Shown here piece by piece: positions 16,048 through 24,330 of a stretch of DNA of 42,691 bases. A program made the position numbers and the translations under genes. Below the pieces are notes generated by a model. It was not told where the DNA came from. It worked only from the letters and a program-made list of their open reading frames with translations, and made no database searches. The stretch lies in assembly GCA_002362385.1 (NCBI GenBank), contig DEUB01000003.1, forward strand, positions 1 to 42,691. Reading direction: 5' to 3'. This DNA comes from Lachnospiraceae bacterium UBA3273 (GTDB lineage Bacteria > Bacillota > Clostridia > Lachnospirales > Lachnospiraceae). Position 1 is the first letter of the stretch; every line of letters starts with the position of its first letter.

Positions 16048-17928
16048 ATGCCATCTACATTTTTTGGATTGAATATCGCATATACAGGGCTTACGGCGGC
16101 AAATGCAGGATTAAATACCACCGGCAACAATATTTCCAACGTTAATACGGAGGGCTATTCCAGGCAGCTTGTGACCCAGCAGGCAAATAATGCATTAAGG
16201 ACCTATACTACATACGGATGTGCCGGAAGCGGCGTTGATACCATTGGCATCGAGCGGCAGAGGGATGCTTTTTATGATTTCAAATACTGGAATAATAATG
16301 CCCAGCTGGGGGAATTTGAAGAACTTAAATACTATATGAAACAGATCGAGGATTACTTCAAAGACGACACTACCATGAAGGGCTTTACCACAATTTTCGG
16401 AGAAATGTATGATGCCCTGGCGGAATTGAAAAAGGATTCGGGCGGTTCCACAGCCAAAGAACAGTTTATCGGATATGCGGGCAATCTGACCTATTATTTC
16501 AATACCATGGCAGCCAATTTGGAGCGTATGCAGGACGACGTGAATTTGGAGCTTAAGAATCAGGTTGAGCAGATCAATTCCTATGCGTCGGAAATTGCTT
16601 CCTTAAACAAACAGATCAACGTTATTGAAATTAACGGCGGAAGGGCAAATGAATTGAGGGACCGCAGGGATCTGATCATTGATAAGCTTTCCAAAATTGT
16701 AGATACTACGGTAGAGGAACAGGTGGTCTACGATACCAAAGATCCCAAACGTACTACGGGGGCAACCCGTTATATTGTCAAAATAGCAGGAGGCCAGACC
16801 CTGGTAGATTCTTCCAGATACAGCCAGTTGGTCTGCGAGGCAAAACCCAGTTATGCCAACAACAACCAGTCCGATGCGGAAGGTCTTTACAATGTATACT
16901 GGGATGACGGAAGGGACTTCTCCATATATGGTGGCACTATCGGCGGATCGCTTCGCGGGCTGATCGAGATGAGGGACGGTAACAACGGGGAAAATTTCCA
17001 GGGCACCGTTGCAGACGTTACCAGATCCCAGGGCAAGACCCAGGTAAAGGTAGATATCACAGCCGATTATTTAAAGAACCTTTCCAGCTGTACCCTTCCC
17101 GGCCAGGGCGTTATCAGACTTGGAAGCTATGAATATTATTATGACAGTTTCAATGTAACCTATAATGCTGATGGGGAAATTGAAAGCTATACATTTACTT
17201 TAAGCGATGATGTGACTAAAAACAAACAACTCCCGGATGCGGGGCGTGTGGGAAAGGAAGCTTCTGTGGGCCATACGGTAGAGTATCAAGGCATTCCTTA
17301 TTATCAGGAGCAGCTGAATGAATGGGCCAGAATTTTTTCGGAAGTCTTCAATCGGATCCTGACTCAGGACGGCAGTGTTGACGGTTATGGACAGCCGGCG
17401 GATGTGTTCTTTGTAGCCAATGACGCCATAGACATCAATCAGCACAAATTTTTGGATTCCAGAAGGGATATAACTGCAGGAACGGTCATTTCCAGTACGG
17501 ATGACAGCTACTACTATCTGACGGCAAAGAATTTTACGGTAAGCATGGATATGGTGGATGATCCCCAGAAACTGGCGACCCGTACCACCCAGACGGATGG
17601 AGAGAGCAAGTATGATATTGTGGATCAACTGATAAGCCTGAGAACGGATACTTCCATGATGAGCTTCAGGGGATGCAATGCCGGAGACTTTTTGCAGTGC
17701 GTCCTGGCTGATGTGGCATTAAATGCCCAGAGTGCAAATACATTGACGGACAGCTATACCAGCATAGCGGGAACCATTGATAACCAGAGATTGTCGGTCA
17801 GCGGTGTGGATTCCGATGAAGAGGCGCTCAGCCTTGTTCAATTCCAGCACGCCTATAACCTGGCATCCCAGATGATTTCTGTATTGTCGGAAGTATATGA
17901 CAGGCTGATTCTGCAGACAGGGGTATAG
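16048..17928 (+). CDS. flgK: flagellar hook-associated protein 1, second copy
   Basis: A 626-residue FlgK paralogue. The N-terminal signature (LNTTGNNISNVNTEGYSRQL, about 22-41) and the C-terminal helix (EEALSLVQFQHAYNLASQMI) are intact. The middle is longer than in the first copy and diverged from it. AAGGAAGG precedes the ATG. Both copies keep the polymerisation ends, so both are probably functional. It lies between flgK and flgL in one operon. Confidence 0.92.
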   Translation: MPSTFFGLNIAYTGLTAANAGLNTTGNNISNVNTEGYSRQLVTQQANNALRTYTTYGCAGSGVDTIGIERQRDAFYDFKYWNNNAQLGEFEELKYYMKQIEDYFKDDTTMKGFTTIFGEMYDALAELKKDSGGSTAKEQFIGYAGNLTYYFNTMAANLERMQDDVNLELKNQVEQINSYASEIASLNKQINVIEINGGRANELRDRRDLIIDKLSKIVDTTVEEQVVYDTKDPKRTTGATRYIVKIAGGQTLVDSSRYSQLVCEAKPSYANNNQSDAEGLYNVYWDDGRDFSIYGGTIGGSLRGLIEMRDGNNGENFQGTVADVTRSQGKTQVKVDITADYLKNLSSCTLPGQGVIRLGSYEYYYDSFNVTYNADGEIESYTFTLSDDVTKNKQLPDAGRVGKEASVGHTVEYQGIPYYQEQLNEWARIFSEVFNRILTQDGSVDGYGQPADVFFVANDAIDINQHKFLDSRRDITAGTVISSTDDSYYYLTAKNFTVSMDMVDDPQKLATRTTQTDGESKYDIVDQLISLRTDTSMMSFRGCNAGDFLQCVLADVALNAQSANTLTDSYTSIAGTIDNQRLSVSGVDSDEEALSLVQFQHAYNLASQMISVLSEVYDRLILQTGV

Positions 17929-17963
17929 ATCATGAAACAAAGGTTTCTAATTGGAGGGACAAC

Positions 17964-19526
17964 ATGAGAATTACGAACAAGATCATTCAGAACAACGCCA
18001 TTACCAATATTAACGGAAATAAGATCCTGGAGGATAAGTTGAACAATCAGCTGTCTTCAGGGAGTAAGATCAACAGACCCAGCGACGATCCGGTTGTCGC
18101 GATCAGGGCTTTAAGACTGCGTACCAATTTAAGCGAGGTAAACCAGTTTTACAAGAAAAACGTGCCTGACGCCCAGATCTGGCTGAAGATCACAGAAAGC
18201 GCCATAGATACGGCTGTCGGCGTTATTACCGATATGTATAACGACTGCACTACCGGTTCCGTGGGCTTTAAAACAGCCGAAGACAGACAGAAGATCCTGG
18301 AAAACATGAAAGGCTGCAGGGATGAGATCTATGCCATCGGCAATGCCGAAACGGCGGGACGTTATGTCTTTACCGGATACAGGACCAGCGTTCCTTTGGC
18401 TTTTGAAAGGGACACCAAGTTAAACTATACCATTACGGAACAGTTGACCTCTGACAGCGTATCCGATTATACCTATATCGACACAAAGGATTTGGGCGAT
18501 ATTACGGCATCTAATGCGTTGGGCAATGCGACCACGGATCAGGATGTTACCCAAAATACGGTGCACAGGCTTCGCCTTGCGTACAATAACTGTACGACAA
18601 CCGCTCCCACCATCCAGTATTATGACAGCACGGGCGCCCTTCAGACCGTTACGGCGACTACGATGTCCATTAACGGCGGAACGGATCCTTATCTTGCCAT
18701 GCAGGGAGCAGCAGGCAATGCGGCCGTATTTATCCCTGAGACGGGAGAATTGATCTTAAGCGACGGCTTATACTCCGATCTGCAGAATGTGAAAGATATA
18801 CCGGGAACGACCGATGCGTTGGGAAATGAGATAGACGAGGGAGAGATCCGCGTTACCTATGAAAAGGAAGAATTTAAGAAGAACGATCTCCGCCCTGAGC
18901 ACTTTTTCTATTGTGAAACGCCTGCAGATAATGTATCGGGCAGGCTGGTATATAACGAGAATTACCTGACGAATCAGAAAGATGACGATACCAGACAGAT
19001 CATAGCCTACGATGTGGGATTTGGCCAGGAGGTGCGTGTCAATACTCTTGCCAATGAGGTGTTTAACCATGATATTGCAAGAGATCTGGAAGGTATGATA
19101 GCCAATGTGGAAGCGGTCATCGAAATGGAAGGGATCGTTTCAACGCTGGAAGGGCTGATAGAGAAGGAGACGGATCCTGCCAATACCGACAGTCTCAATG
19201 ACAGGCTGAAGGCTGCGAATAAGGCTCTTACCTATCTGAAAGATAAGATGGAGAAGGATTTCGAAGGCGGCATTACACGCAGCCAGGAATATTTAAGCCA
19301 TGCAAATACCGCACTGACCGGCGTCGGAAACCGCGGTGCAAGACTTGATCTGGTATCCAACCGTTTGTCTTCCCAGCAAAGCAATTTCAAGACTCTTGCT
19401 GAGGAAAACGAAGGCATAGATCCGGCGGAAGTCGCAGTGGAGCTGAGCAGCGTAGAACTCTCATACAATGCGGCTTTGATGGCTACAGGCAAGATCACAC
19501 AGACAACATTGCTCAATTATCTGTAA
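17964..19526 (+). CDS. flgL: flagellar hook-associated protein 3, enlarged
   Basis: A 520-residue flagellin-family protein. The N terminus (RITNKIIQNNAITNINGNK, then LSSGSKINRPSDDPVVAIRA) and C terminus (ELSSVELSYNAALMATGKIT, then QTTLLNYL) are typical FlgL. It is much longer than the usual 300 or so residues because of an added central region (about 150-400), probably surface-exposed domains. FlgL is the adaptor between FlgK and the flagellin filament. GGAGGG precedes the ATG. Confidence 0.92.
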   Translation: MRITNKIIQNNAITNINGNKILEDKLNNQLSSGSKINRPSDDPVVAIRALRLRTNLSEVNQFYKKNVPDAQIWLKITESAIDTAVGVITDMYNDCTTGSVGFKTAEDRQKILENMKGCRDEIYAIGNAETAGRYVFTGYRTSVPLAFERDTKLNYTITEQLTSDSVSDYTYIDTKDLGDITASNALGNATTDQDVTQNTVHRLRLAYNNCTTTAPTIQYYDSTGALQTVTATTMSINGGTDPYLAMQGAAGNAAVFIPETGELILSDGLYSDLQNVKDIPGTTDALGNEIDEGEIRVTYEKEEFKKNDLRPEHFFYCETPADNVSGRLVYNENYLTNQKDDDTRQIIAYDVGFGQEVRVNTLANEVFNHDIARDLEGMIANVEAVIEMEGIVSTLEGLIEKETDPANTDSLNDRLKAANKALTYLKDKMEKDFEGGITRSQEYLSHANTALTGVGNRGARLDLVSNRLSSQQSNFKTLAEENEGIDPAEVAVELSSVELSYNAALMATGKITQTTLLNYL

Positions 19527-19562
19527 TAAGTGGTTGGGGGAGAGGTAAAGGGAGGCAGAAAG

Positions 19563-20021
19563 ATGGAAATAAGAACAAGATTATTTGGCGATATTAATAT
19601 CGAGGATGAAAAAATCATCCGTTTTGTCAATGGACTGGTGGGTTTTCCGACACTTAAGGATTTTGCCCTGATCCATGACAGTGAAAGCGAAGGCGGGCAG
19701 GGCATTCAGTGGCTCCAGTCCATGCAGGATGGCGATTTTGCCATTCCGGTAGTCAATCCTTTGCAGATTCTGGACAACTACGATCCGGTTGTGGAGGATG
19801 AACTTTTAACTCCCTTAGGCGAACTGGTTGCAGAGGATATGCTGGTGCTGGTAACGATAACGGTTCCGGCGGATATTACGAAGATGACGGTCAATTTAAA
19901 AGGACCTATCGTGATCAATGTAAGGAACTGCCTGGCATGTCAGGTCATAGCGGAAAACGAAGGCCTTGAGGTAAAGTTTCCCGTCTATGATATTTTGAAG
20001 GCAAAAAAGGAGGGCAAGTAA
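19563..20021 (+). CDS. fliW: flagellar assembly factor FliW
   Basis: A 152-residue protein. The frame opens at a GTG at 19530, but the ATG at 19563 is chosen because GGGAGG (19550-19555) lies seven bases before it and the family starts here (MEIRTRLFGDINIEDEKIIR). The conserved motifs GLVGFPTLKDFALI and FAIPVVNP are present. FliW binds flagellin and also binds CsrA to block it, linking flagellin pool size to flagellin translation. It is directly followed by csrA with a one-base gap. Confidence 0.94.
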   Translation: MEIRTRLFGDINIEDEKIIRFVNGLVGFPTLKDFALIHDSESEGGQGIQWLQSMQDGDFAIPVVNPLQILDNYDPVVEDELLTPLGELVAEDMLVLVTITVPADITKMTVNLKGPIVINVRNCLACQVIAENEGLEVKFPVYDILKAKKEGK

Positions 20022-20022
20022 T

Positions 20023-20238
20023 ATGTTAGCATTATCCCGAAAAAAGGGCGAGGCCCTTGTCATCAATAATGATATTGAAATTACTGTCCTCGAGGTAAAG
20101 GGAGAACAGGTCAAGTTAGGAATCAGCGCACCGAAGGAAGTGCCGGTATACCGCAAGGAAGTATACGTACAGATTCAGGAGTCCACGAAGGAGGCGGCGG
20201 CGTCCGAATCCTTTGAGGCATTGAAAAAATTGTTTTAA
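20023..20238 (+). CDS. csrA: carbon storage regulator CsrA
   Basis: A 71-residue RNA-binding protein with the typical start MLALSRKKGEALVINNDIEI, then the conserved VKLGISAPKEVPVYRKEV. CsrA dimers bind GGA-containing loops near ribosome sites; in Bacillus they repress flagellin translation until FliW removes them. GGAGGG lies before the ATG at the end of fliW, giving tight coupling. A terminator follows. Confidence 0.95.
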   Translation: MLALSRKKGEALVINNDIEITVLEVKGEQVKLGISAPKEVPVYRKEVYVQIQESTKEAAASESFEALKKLF

Positions 20239-20257
20239 ATCCGTTGCAAATTCATGG

Positions 20258-20296
20258 AAAAATGTTTATGATATTTATAAACATTTTTCTTTTTTT
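20258..20296 (+). terminator. Rho-independent terminator after csrA
   Basis: A perfect 12-base stem, AAAAATGTTTAT (20258-20269) with ATAAACATTTTT (20277-20288), and a seven-base loop are followed by CTTTTTTT. Its 3' arm also contains the -35 box of the next promoter. Confidence 0.85.
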
Positions 20297-20304
20297 GCCG
20301 ATAT
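20278..20304 (+). promoter_or_regulatory. sigma-28 promoter of flaG-fliD-fliS, inside the terminator
   Basis: TAAACATT (20278-20285), 11 bases, then GCCGATAT (20297-20304) has the same spacing as the flgM promoter and matches the consensus at all but the last position of the -10 box. It lies about 75 bases before flaG and shares bases with the csrA terminator. Confidence 0.82.
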
Positions 20305-20381
20305 ACATTACAAGATAACAGAAATTGCGTAAGTATCGCAAAAAGTAACAAATAACATTTTTTCACATGGAGGTGGAGAAT

Positions 20382-20807
20382 ATGGCAATTGAACCATTAG
20401 GAAGTATTATGACAGTCCAGACGCAGGCAGCTGCAAAAGTAGAGCCTGTACAGCCTGTTTCGGGAAGCACGGAAGCGAATCCCCAGGTTGAAAAGATTGC
20501 CCCGGATCCCACAACGGTCGTTGTGACAAAGGCGGACGGCAAGAAAGACGGGTCCTCCAACGAGGCCCAGTATCAAAATCAGCAGCCTACTAACGAACAG
20601 ATCAAGCAGGCGGTTGAAAAGCTCAATAAGAGCATGACTAATTCGGAAGCAGTATTTGGCATTCACGAAGCCACACAGAGAGTGACCATTAAGATTGTCG
20701 ATAAAGAGTCCAAAGAAGTTATTAAGGAACTGCCCCCGGAAAAGACCCTTGATATGATTGCAAAGGTATGGGAGATGGCAGGCATTTTAGTAGATGAAAG
20801 AAGATAG
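20382..20807 (+). CDS. flaG: FlaG-family flagellar protein
   Basis: A 141-residue protein. The ATG at 20382 is chosen over the one at 20367 because GGAGGTGG (20369-20376) then has proper spacing. The N-terminal 55 residues are Ala/Pro/Thr/Lys-rich and probably disordered. The C-terminal part (VFGIHEATQRVTIKIVDKES, then IKELPPEKTLDMIAKVWEMA) is the conserved FlaG domain. FlaG influences filament length or assembly in other bacteria; its exact mechanism is unclear. It is the first gene after the second sigma-28 promoter. Confidence 0.9.
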   Translation: MAIEPLGSIMTVQTQAAAKVEPVQPVSGSTEANPQVEKIAPDPTTVVVTKADGKKDGSSNEAQYQNQQPTNEQIKQAVEKLNKSMTNSEAVFGIHEATQRVTIKIVDKESKEVIKELPPEKTLDMIAKVWEMAGILVDERR

Positions 20808-20818
20808 GAGGAGTTTCC

Positions 20819-22318
20819 ATGGCAATTAGAATAACGGGATTGAATTCCGGACTGGATACTGAGAGTATTATCAGTGAGCTTGTCAGCGCCAAAAAGGTAT
20901 CCGTTAATAATTTAAAAAAGGAAAAGACCAAACTGAGCTGGAAGGTGGATGCGTGGAAATCGCTTAATACCAAGATCCTCAGCATGTACAGCACCATTGA
21001 CAAGCTGCGTTTTGACAGCGCATATGTAAAGAAAAAATCGACGGTTTCCCAGAGCGGTATCCTGTCAGTTGTTGCCGGCGAGACTTCTGTTAACGGCGTA
21101 CAGACTGCCAGCGTGGAGAGCCTTGCAAAGGCGGGTTATCTGACCGGCGGCAAGTTAAAGACCGCAGACGGCGGAAAGGTAACTGCTGATACCAAAGTGA
21201 CGGATCTGGGCATTGCCGCAGGATCTTCCTTTAAGATCAACGGACAGGAAGTTACCATTGATGCAGACACCACTATGTCAGGTCTTGTGACCCAGTTAAA
21301 GGCAGGCGGAGTCGATGTAAATTTTGATGAAAACCAGCAGAGATTGTATGTCAGCGCAAAGGAGACCGGCAAGGATAACGACTTCAGCTTTACCGGAGAC
21401 GATGCGTTATTAAAGACCCTGGGTCTTATAGAGGACAGTTCCAATCCGGATGGCGCAGTCAAGATCAAAGGCGAAAATGCGGTTATGTACTTAAATAGTG
21501 CGAGGTATGAATCCACGACCAATACCTTTCAGGTTAACGGGACTACATATACCGCAACCGGTGTGTCCGACAAAAATGCAGATGGTTCTCTCAAGGAAGT
21601 CAGCATTACCACTATGGACGACTATGACGGCATTTATGATACCATCAGGGACTTCTTCAAACAGTACAACGGTCTGATCAATGAGATGGATAAGCTGTAT
21701 AATGCGGAATCTTCAAAAGGTTATGAACCGTTGCTTTCCGAAGAGAAGGAAGCTTTGACGGATACAGAGGTTGAAGAATGGGAGAAGAAGATCAAGGATT
21801 CTCTTCTCAGAAAGGATTCTTCCCTGAGCTCGGTTATTTCTTCCATGACGACTACGATGATGGGAAGCATTTCGGTAAACGGCAAGGATATGTATCTTTC
21901 CAGTTTTGGTATTGCGACATTGGGATATTTCAATGCCGAGGATAATGAAAAGCATGCATATCATATTGCGGGCGATCCCAATGATACAAGCGTTGCGGAG
22001 GGGAAGGACATATTAAAATCTATGATCGCAAGCGATCCTGAAACGGTTAAATCTTTCTTCTCACAGATGGCTAATAATCTTTATAAGTCAATGGGTACGA
22101 CGTTAGAAAGAATACCGGATTTCAAGAGCTACAGGAAGGTATACAACGATCAGCAGTTAAATAAAGAACTGGAAGAATATGAGAGCAAGATTAAAAAGGC
22201 GGATGAGGCTCTGACCGCTTATGAAGATAAGTGGTATAAGAAGTTTGGCGAGATGGAGACAGCACTTTCCAAGCTTTCCTCCAAGCAAAATGCAATCAGT
22301 TCACTGTTTTCATCATAA
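20819..22318 (+). CDS. fliD: flagellar filament cap protein FliD
   Basis: A 499-residue hook-associated protein 2. The N-terminal domain shows MAIRITGLNSGLDTESIISE and the helix before FDSAYVKKKSTVSQ; the central part holds the repeated beta-domain typical of FliD; the C-terminal helix (LNKELEEYESKIKKADEALT) is amphipathic. The cap at the filament tip folds and inserts flagellin. AGGAGGAG precedes the ATG. The chaperone genes follow. Confidence 0.94.
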   Translation: MAIRITGLNSGLDTESIISELVSAKKVSVNNLKKEKTKLSWKVDAWKSLNTKILSMYSTIDKLRFDSAYVKKKSTVSQSGILSVVAGETSVNGVQTASVESLAKAGYLTGGKLKTADGGKVTADTKVTDLGIAAGSSFKINGQEVTIDADTTMSGLVTQLKAGGVDVNFDENQQRLYVSAKETGKDNDFSFTGDDALLKTLGLIEDSSNPDGAVKIKGENAVMYLNSARYESTTNTFQVNGTTYTATGVSDKNADGSLKEVSITTMDDYDGIYDTIRDFFKQYNGLINEMDKLYNAESSKGYEPLLSEEKEALTDTEVEEWEKKIKDSLLRKDSSLSSVISSMTTTMMGSISVNGKDMYLSSFGIATLGYFNAEDNEKHAYHIAGDPNDTSVAEGKDILKSMIASDPETVKSFFSQMANNLYKSMGTTLERIPDFKSYRKVYNDQQLNKELEEYESKIKKADEALTAYEDKWYKKFGEMETALSKLSSKQNAISSLFSS

Positions 22319-22377
22319 GATTGCATCAAAAGCAGAAACGGCTTCTACATGGCTGTAATTCATAAGGAGTAACGGAA

Positions 22378-22767
22378 ATGGCAATGATTGGAAACCCATA
22401 TGCAAAATATCAGGACAGCAAGATTTTAACGGCATCGCCGGCGGAATTGACATTGATGCTGTATGAGGGGATTATCAAGTTTACGAATATAGGCATTACG
22501 GCTATTGAGAACAGGGAATTTCAAAAAGCAAACACCAATATAATGAAAGCGGAGCGGATAGTGGATCATCTATCCGCTACGCTTAATGATAAATATCCCG
22601 TGGCAAATGATTTTCGTAATGTATATGACTGCATTATGCAGGCGCTGATCCAGGGCAACATGAAAAAGGATGTTGCAGAATTGGAGCGGGCTTTGGAATA
22701 CAGCCGGATGATCCGGGACACTTGGAAGGACGTTATGAAGACTGTTGAAAAGGGGCGTGGAACGTGA
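22378..22767 (+). CDS. fliS: flagellin export chaperone FliS
   Basis: A 129-residue helical protein of normal length. The signature NPYAKYQDSKILTASPAELT followed by LMLYEGIIKFTN is diagnostic, and LSATLNDKYPVANDF is also conserved. FliS binds the C-terminal helix of flagellin in the cytoplasm and delivers it for export; it can also compete with FliW for flagellin. AAGGAG lies before the ATG. It overlaps the next gene by four bases. Confidence 0.94.
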   Translation: MAMIGNPYAKYQDSKILTASPAELTLMLYEGIIKFTNIGITAIENREFQKANTNIMKAERIVDHLSATLNDKYPVANDFRNVYDCIMQALIQGNMKKDVAELERALEYSRMIRDTWKDVMKTVEKGRGT

Positions 22768-23237
22768 CAAACGAATTACAGTTATTGATCGAGTCACTGG
22801 AAAAGAAAAAAGGGATATTAGCGGAAATTCTTGCAAAGAGCAAATTGCAGGGAGAAATTGCATCGGCAGACGATTTTGAGGCGGAGCAGTTTGATCTGCT
22901 GGCAGATGAAAAAGCAGAGCTGATCATTCAGATGGATGAGGTAGATCAGGGATTTGACGCAACCTTTAACAGGATCAGGGAAGAATTGCTTTCGAATAAG
23001 GATAAATACAAAAAGGAAATTGCATGGATGCAGAAGCTGATCAGGGAAACTGTTGACCTGGGGGCACAGATCCATGCTACAGAAGCTAGGACTAAAGACA
23101 GCGTAAGCCGTGTTTTGAAGAATAATAGGCAGGAATTATTAAAAAGAAAAAATTCATCCAAATCAGTGAGAGATTATTATAAAGCAAACAGTCAGTTGAA
23201 TTTTGTTGGGTCTTACTTTATAGACCAGAAAAAGTAA
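22764..23237 (+). CDS. FliT/FlgN-like coiled-coil flagellar protein
   Basis: A 157-residue protein starting with a GTG that overlaps the fliS stop (GTGA), so it is translationally coupled. It is almost entirely helical (LQLLIESLEKKKGILAEILA, then ELIIQMDEVDQGFDATFNRI) with a basic C-terminal third. Position after fliS is where Firmicutes carry fliT, the chaperone for FliD. Sequence signatures are weak, so a FlgN-like chaperone is the alternative. A terminator follows. Confidence 0.7.
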   Translation: MTNELQLLIESLEKKKGILAEILAKSKLQGEIASADDFEAEQFDLLADEKAELIIQMDEVDQGFDATFNRIREELLSNKDKYKKEIAWMQKLIRETVDLGAQIHATEARTKDSVSRVLKNNRQELLKRKNSSKSVRDYYKANSQLNFVGSYFIDQKK

Positions 23238-23246
23238 TATAAAATA

Positions 23247-23279
23247 GAAAAGGCGCTCTTGTAAATGAGTGCTTTTTTT
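23247..23279 (+). terminator. Rho-independent terminator ending the flagellar operon
   Basis: GCGCTC (23253-23258) pairs with GAGTGC (23267-23272) around an eight-base loop, extended by A/T pairs, and is followed by TTTTTTT. It separates the sigma-28 operon from the glycan genes. No clear promoter was seen in the 95 bases that follow. Confidence 0.8.
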
Positions 23280-23373
23280 ATCATAATTCAAATATTCTGG
23301 AGCAGGGCATTAATCTGGGGTAACTTTAGAACATTGCCTTCGGAAATAAAGGATGAGGAACGGAGAAAACATC

Positions 23374-24330
23374 ATGCAGTACCCTAAAGGGCATAAATTT
23401 CCAAAGAATTATTTTGAAGATGAGATAAGGGACGGCTTTTATGTTCCCGGTATGGTAAAAAGGTCATGGGCGGTCCAACTGGAAGTTTTGGAAGTGGTGG
23501 ACAGAATATGCAGAAATCATAATCTTCAATATTTTGCCGATGGAGGCACTTTATTGGGAGCAGTGCGGCACGGGGGATTTATACCATGGGATGACGACTT
23601 GGATATTTGCATGAAGCGTAAGGATTACGAAACCTTTGCCAAGGTTGCATTAGAAGAACTGCCGGAAGGCTGGGTCATGCTCAATTTTGAACAATCCCTG
23701 AAAGAAAGCTATATCTATACCAATTTTATAATTCGTATTTGCAACGGCAGAATGATTCGTTTGAGTAAAGAATCGCTGAACAGGTCTTATGGCTTTCCAT
23801 ATATAGCAGGAATAGATATTTTTTCCCTGGACTGTGTGGCGCCTACAGAGAAAGAAGATAAAAGGCTGCAGAAGGAAATAGAAACTGTTTCCACTATGGC
23901 GGATGTCATAGATGCTATGGAGCCTGAGGAAAAACGGAATTATCTTTTACAGACAGAGAAGACCTTTGGGGTAAAGTTTGACCGGAATAAAACTTTAGGC
24001 CCCCAGTTTTATATGCTGGCGGATAAGCTGTGCGGAACCTATGAGGAAAAGGGCGCAAAGTATCTGACCAATATGGCGTTTCGGACGTTACATGATTTTA
24101 AAGTGCCGAAAGAATATTATGCGGATGTGGTCATGCTTCCCTTTGAATATATACAGATTCCGGCCCCGGTGGGATATGATGCGTTTTTGAGGACTAAGTA
24201 TGGGGATTATATGAAGCCGGTGCATTCGGGAGGAGGGCATGATTATCCTTTTTATCTGAAACAGCAGGAGATCGTAGAGGAAAAAAGAAGAAGGGAAAAC
24301 GGATATGCAGTTTCCAAAGAGTTATTTTGA
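23374..24330 (+). CDS. LicD-family phosphotransferase
   Basis: A 318-residue protein. The ATG at 23374 follows GGAG with eight-base spacing and is preferred to 23353. The LicD signature is complete: GGTLLGAVRHGGFIPWDDDL then DICMKRKDY. LicD proteins have a nucleotidyltransferase-like fold; the founding members move phosphocholine from CDP-choline to surface glycans. The substrate here is unknown. It is close in sequence to the N-terminal half of the next gene, which it overlaps by 26 bases, so one arose from the other by duplication. First gene of the glycan island. Confidence 0.9.
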   Translation: MQYPKGHKFPKNYFEDEIRDGFYVPGMVKRSWAVQLEVLEVVDRICRNHNLQYFADGGTLLGAVRHGGFIPWDDDLDICMKRKDYETFAKVALEELPEGWVMLNFEQSLKESYIYTNFIIRICNGRMIRLSKESLNRSYGFPYIAGIDIFSLDCVAPTEKEDKRLQKEIETVSTMADVIDAMEPEEKRNYLLQTEKTFGVKFDRNKTLGPQFYMLADKLCGTYEEKGAKYLTNMAFRTLHDFKVPKEYYADVVMLPFEYIQIPAPVGYDAFLRTKYGDYMKPVHSGGGHDYPFYLKQQEIVEEKRRRENGYAVSKELF

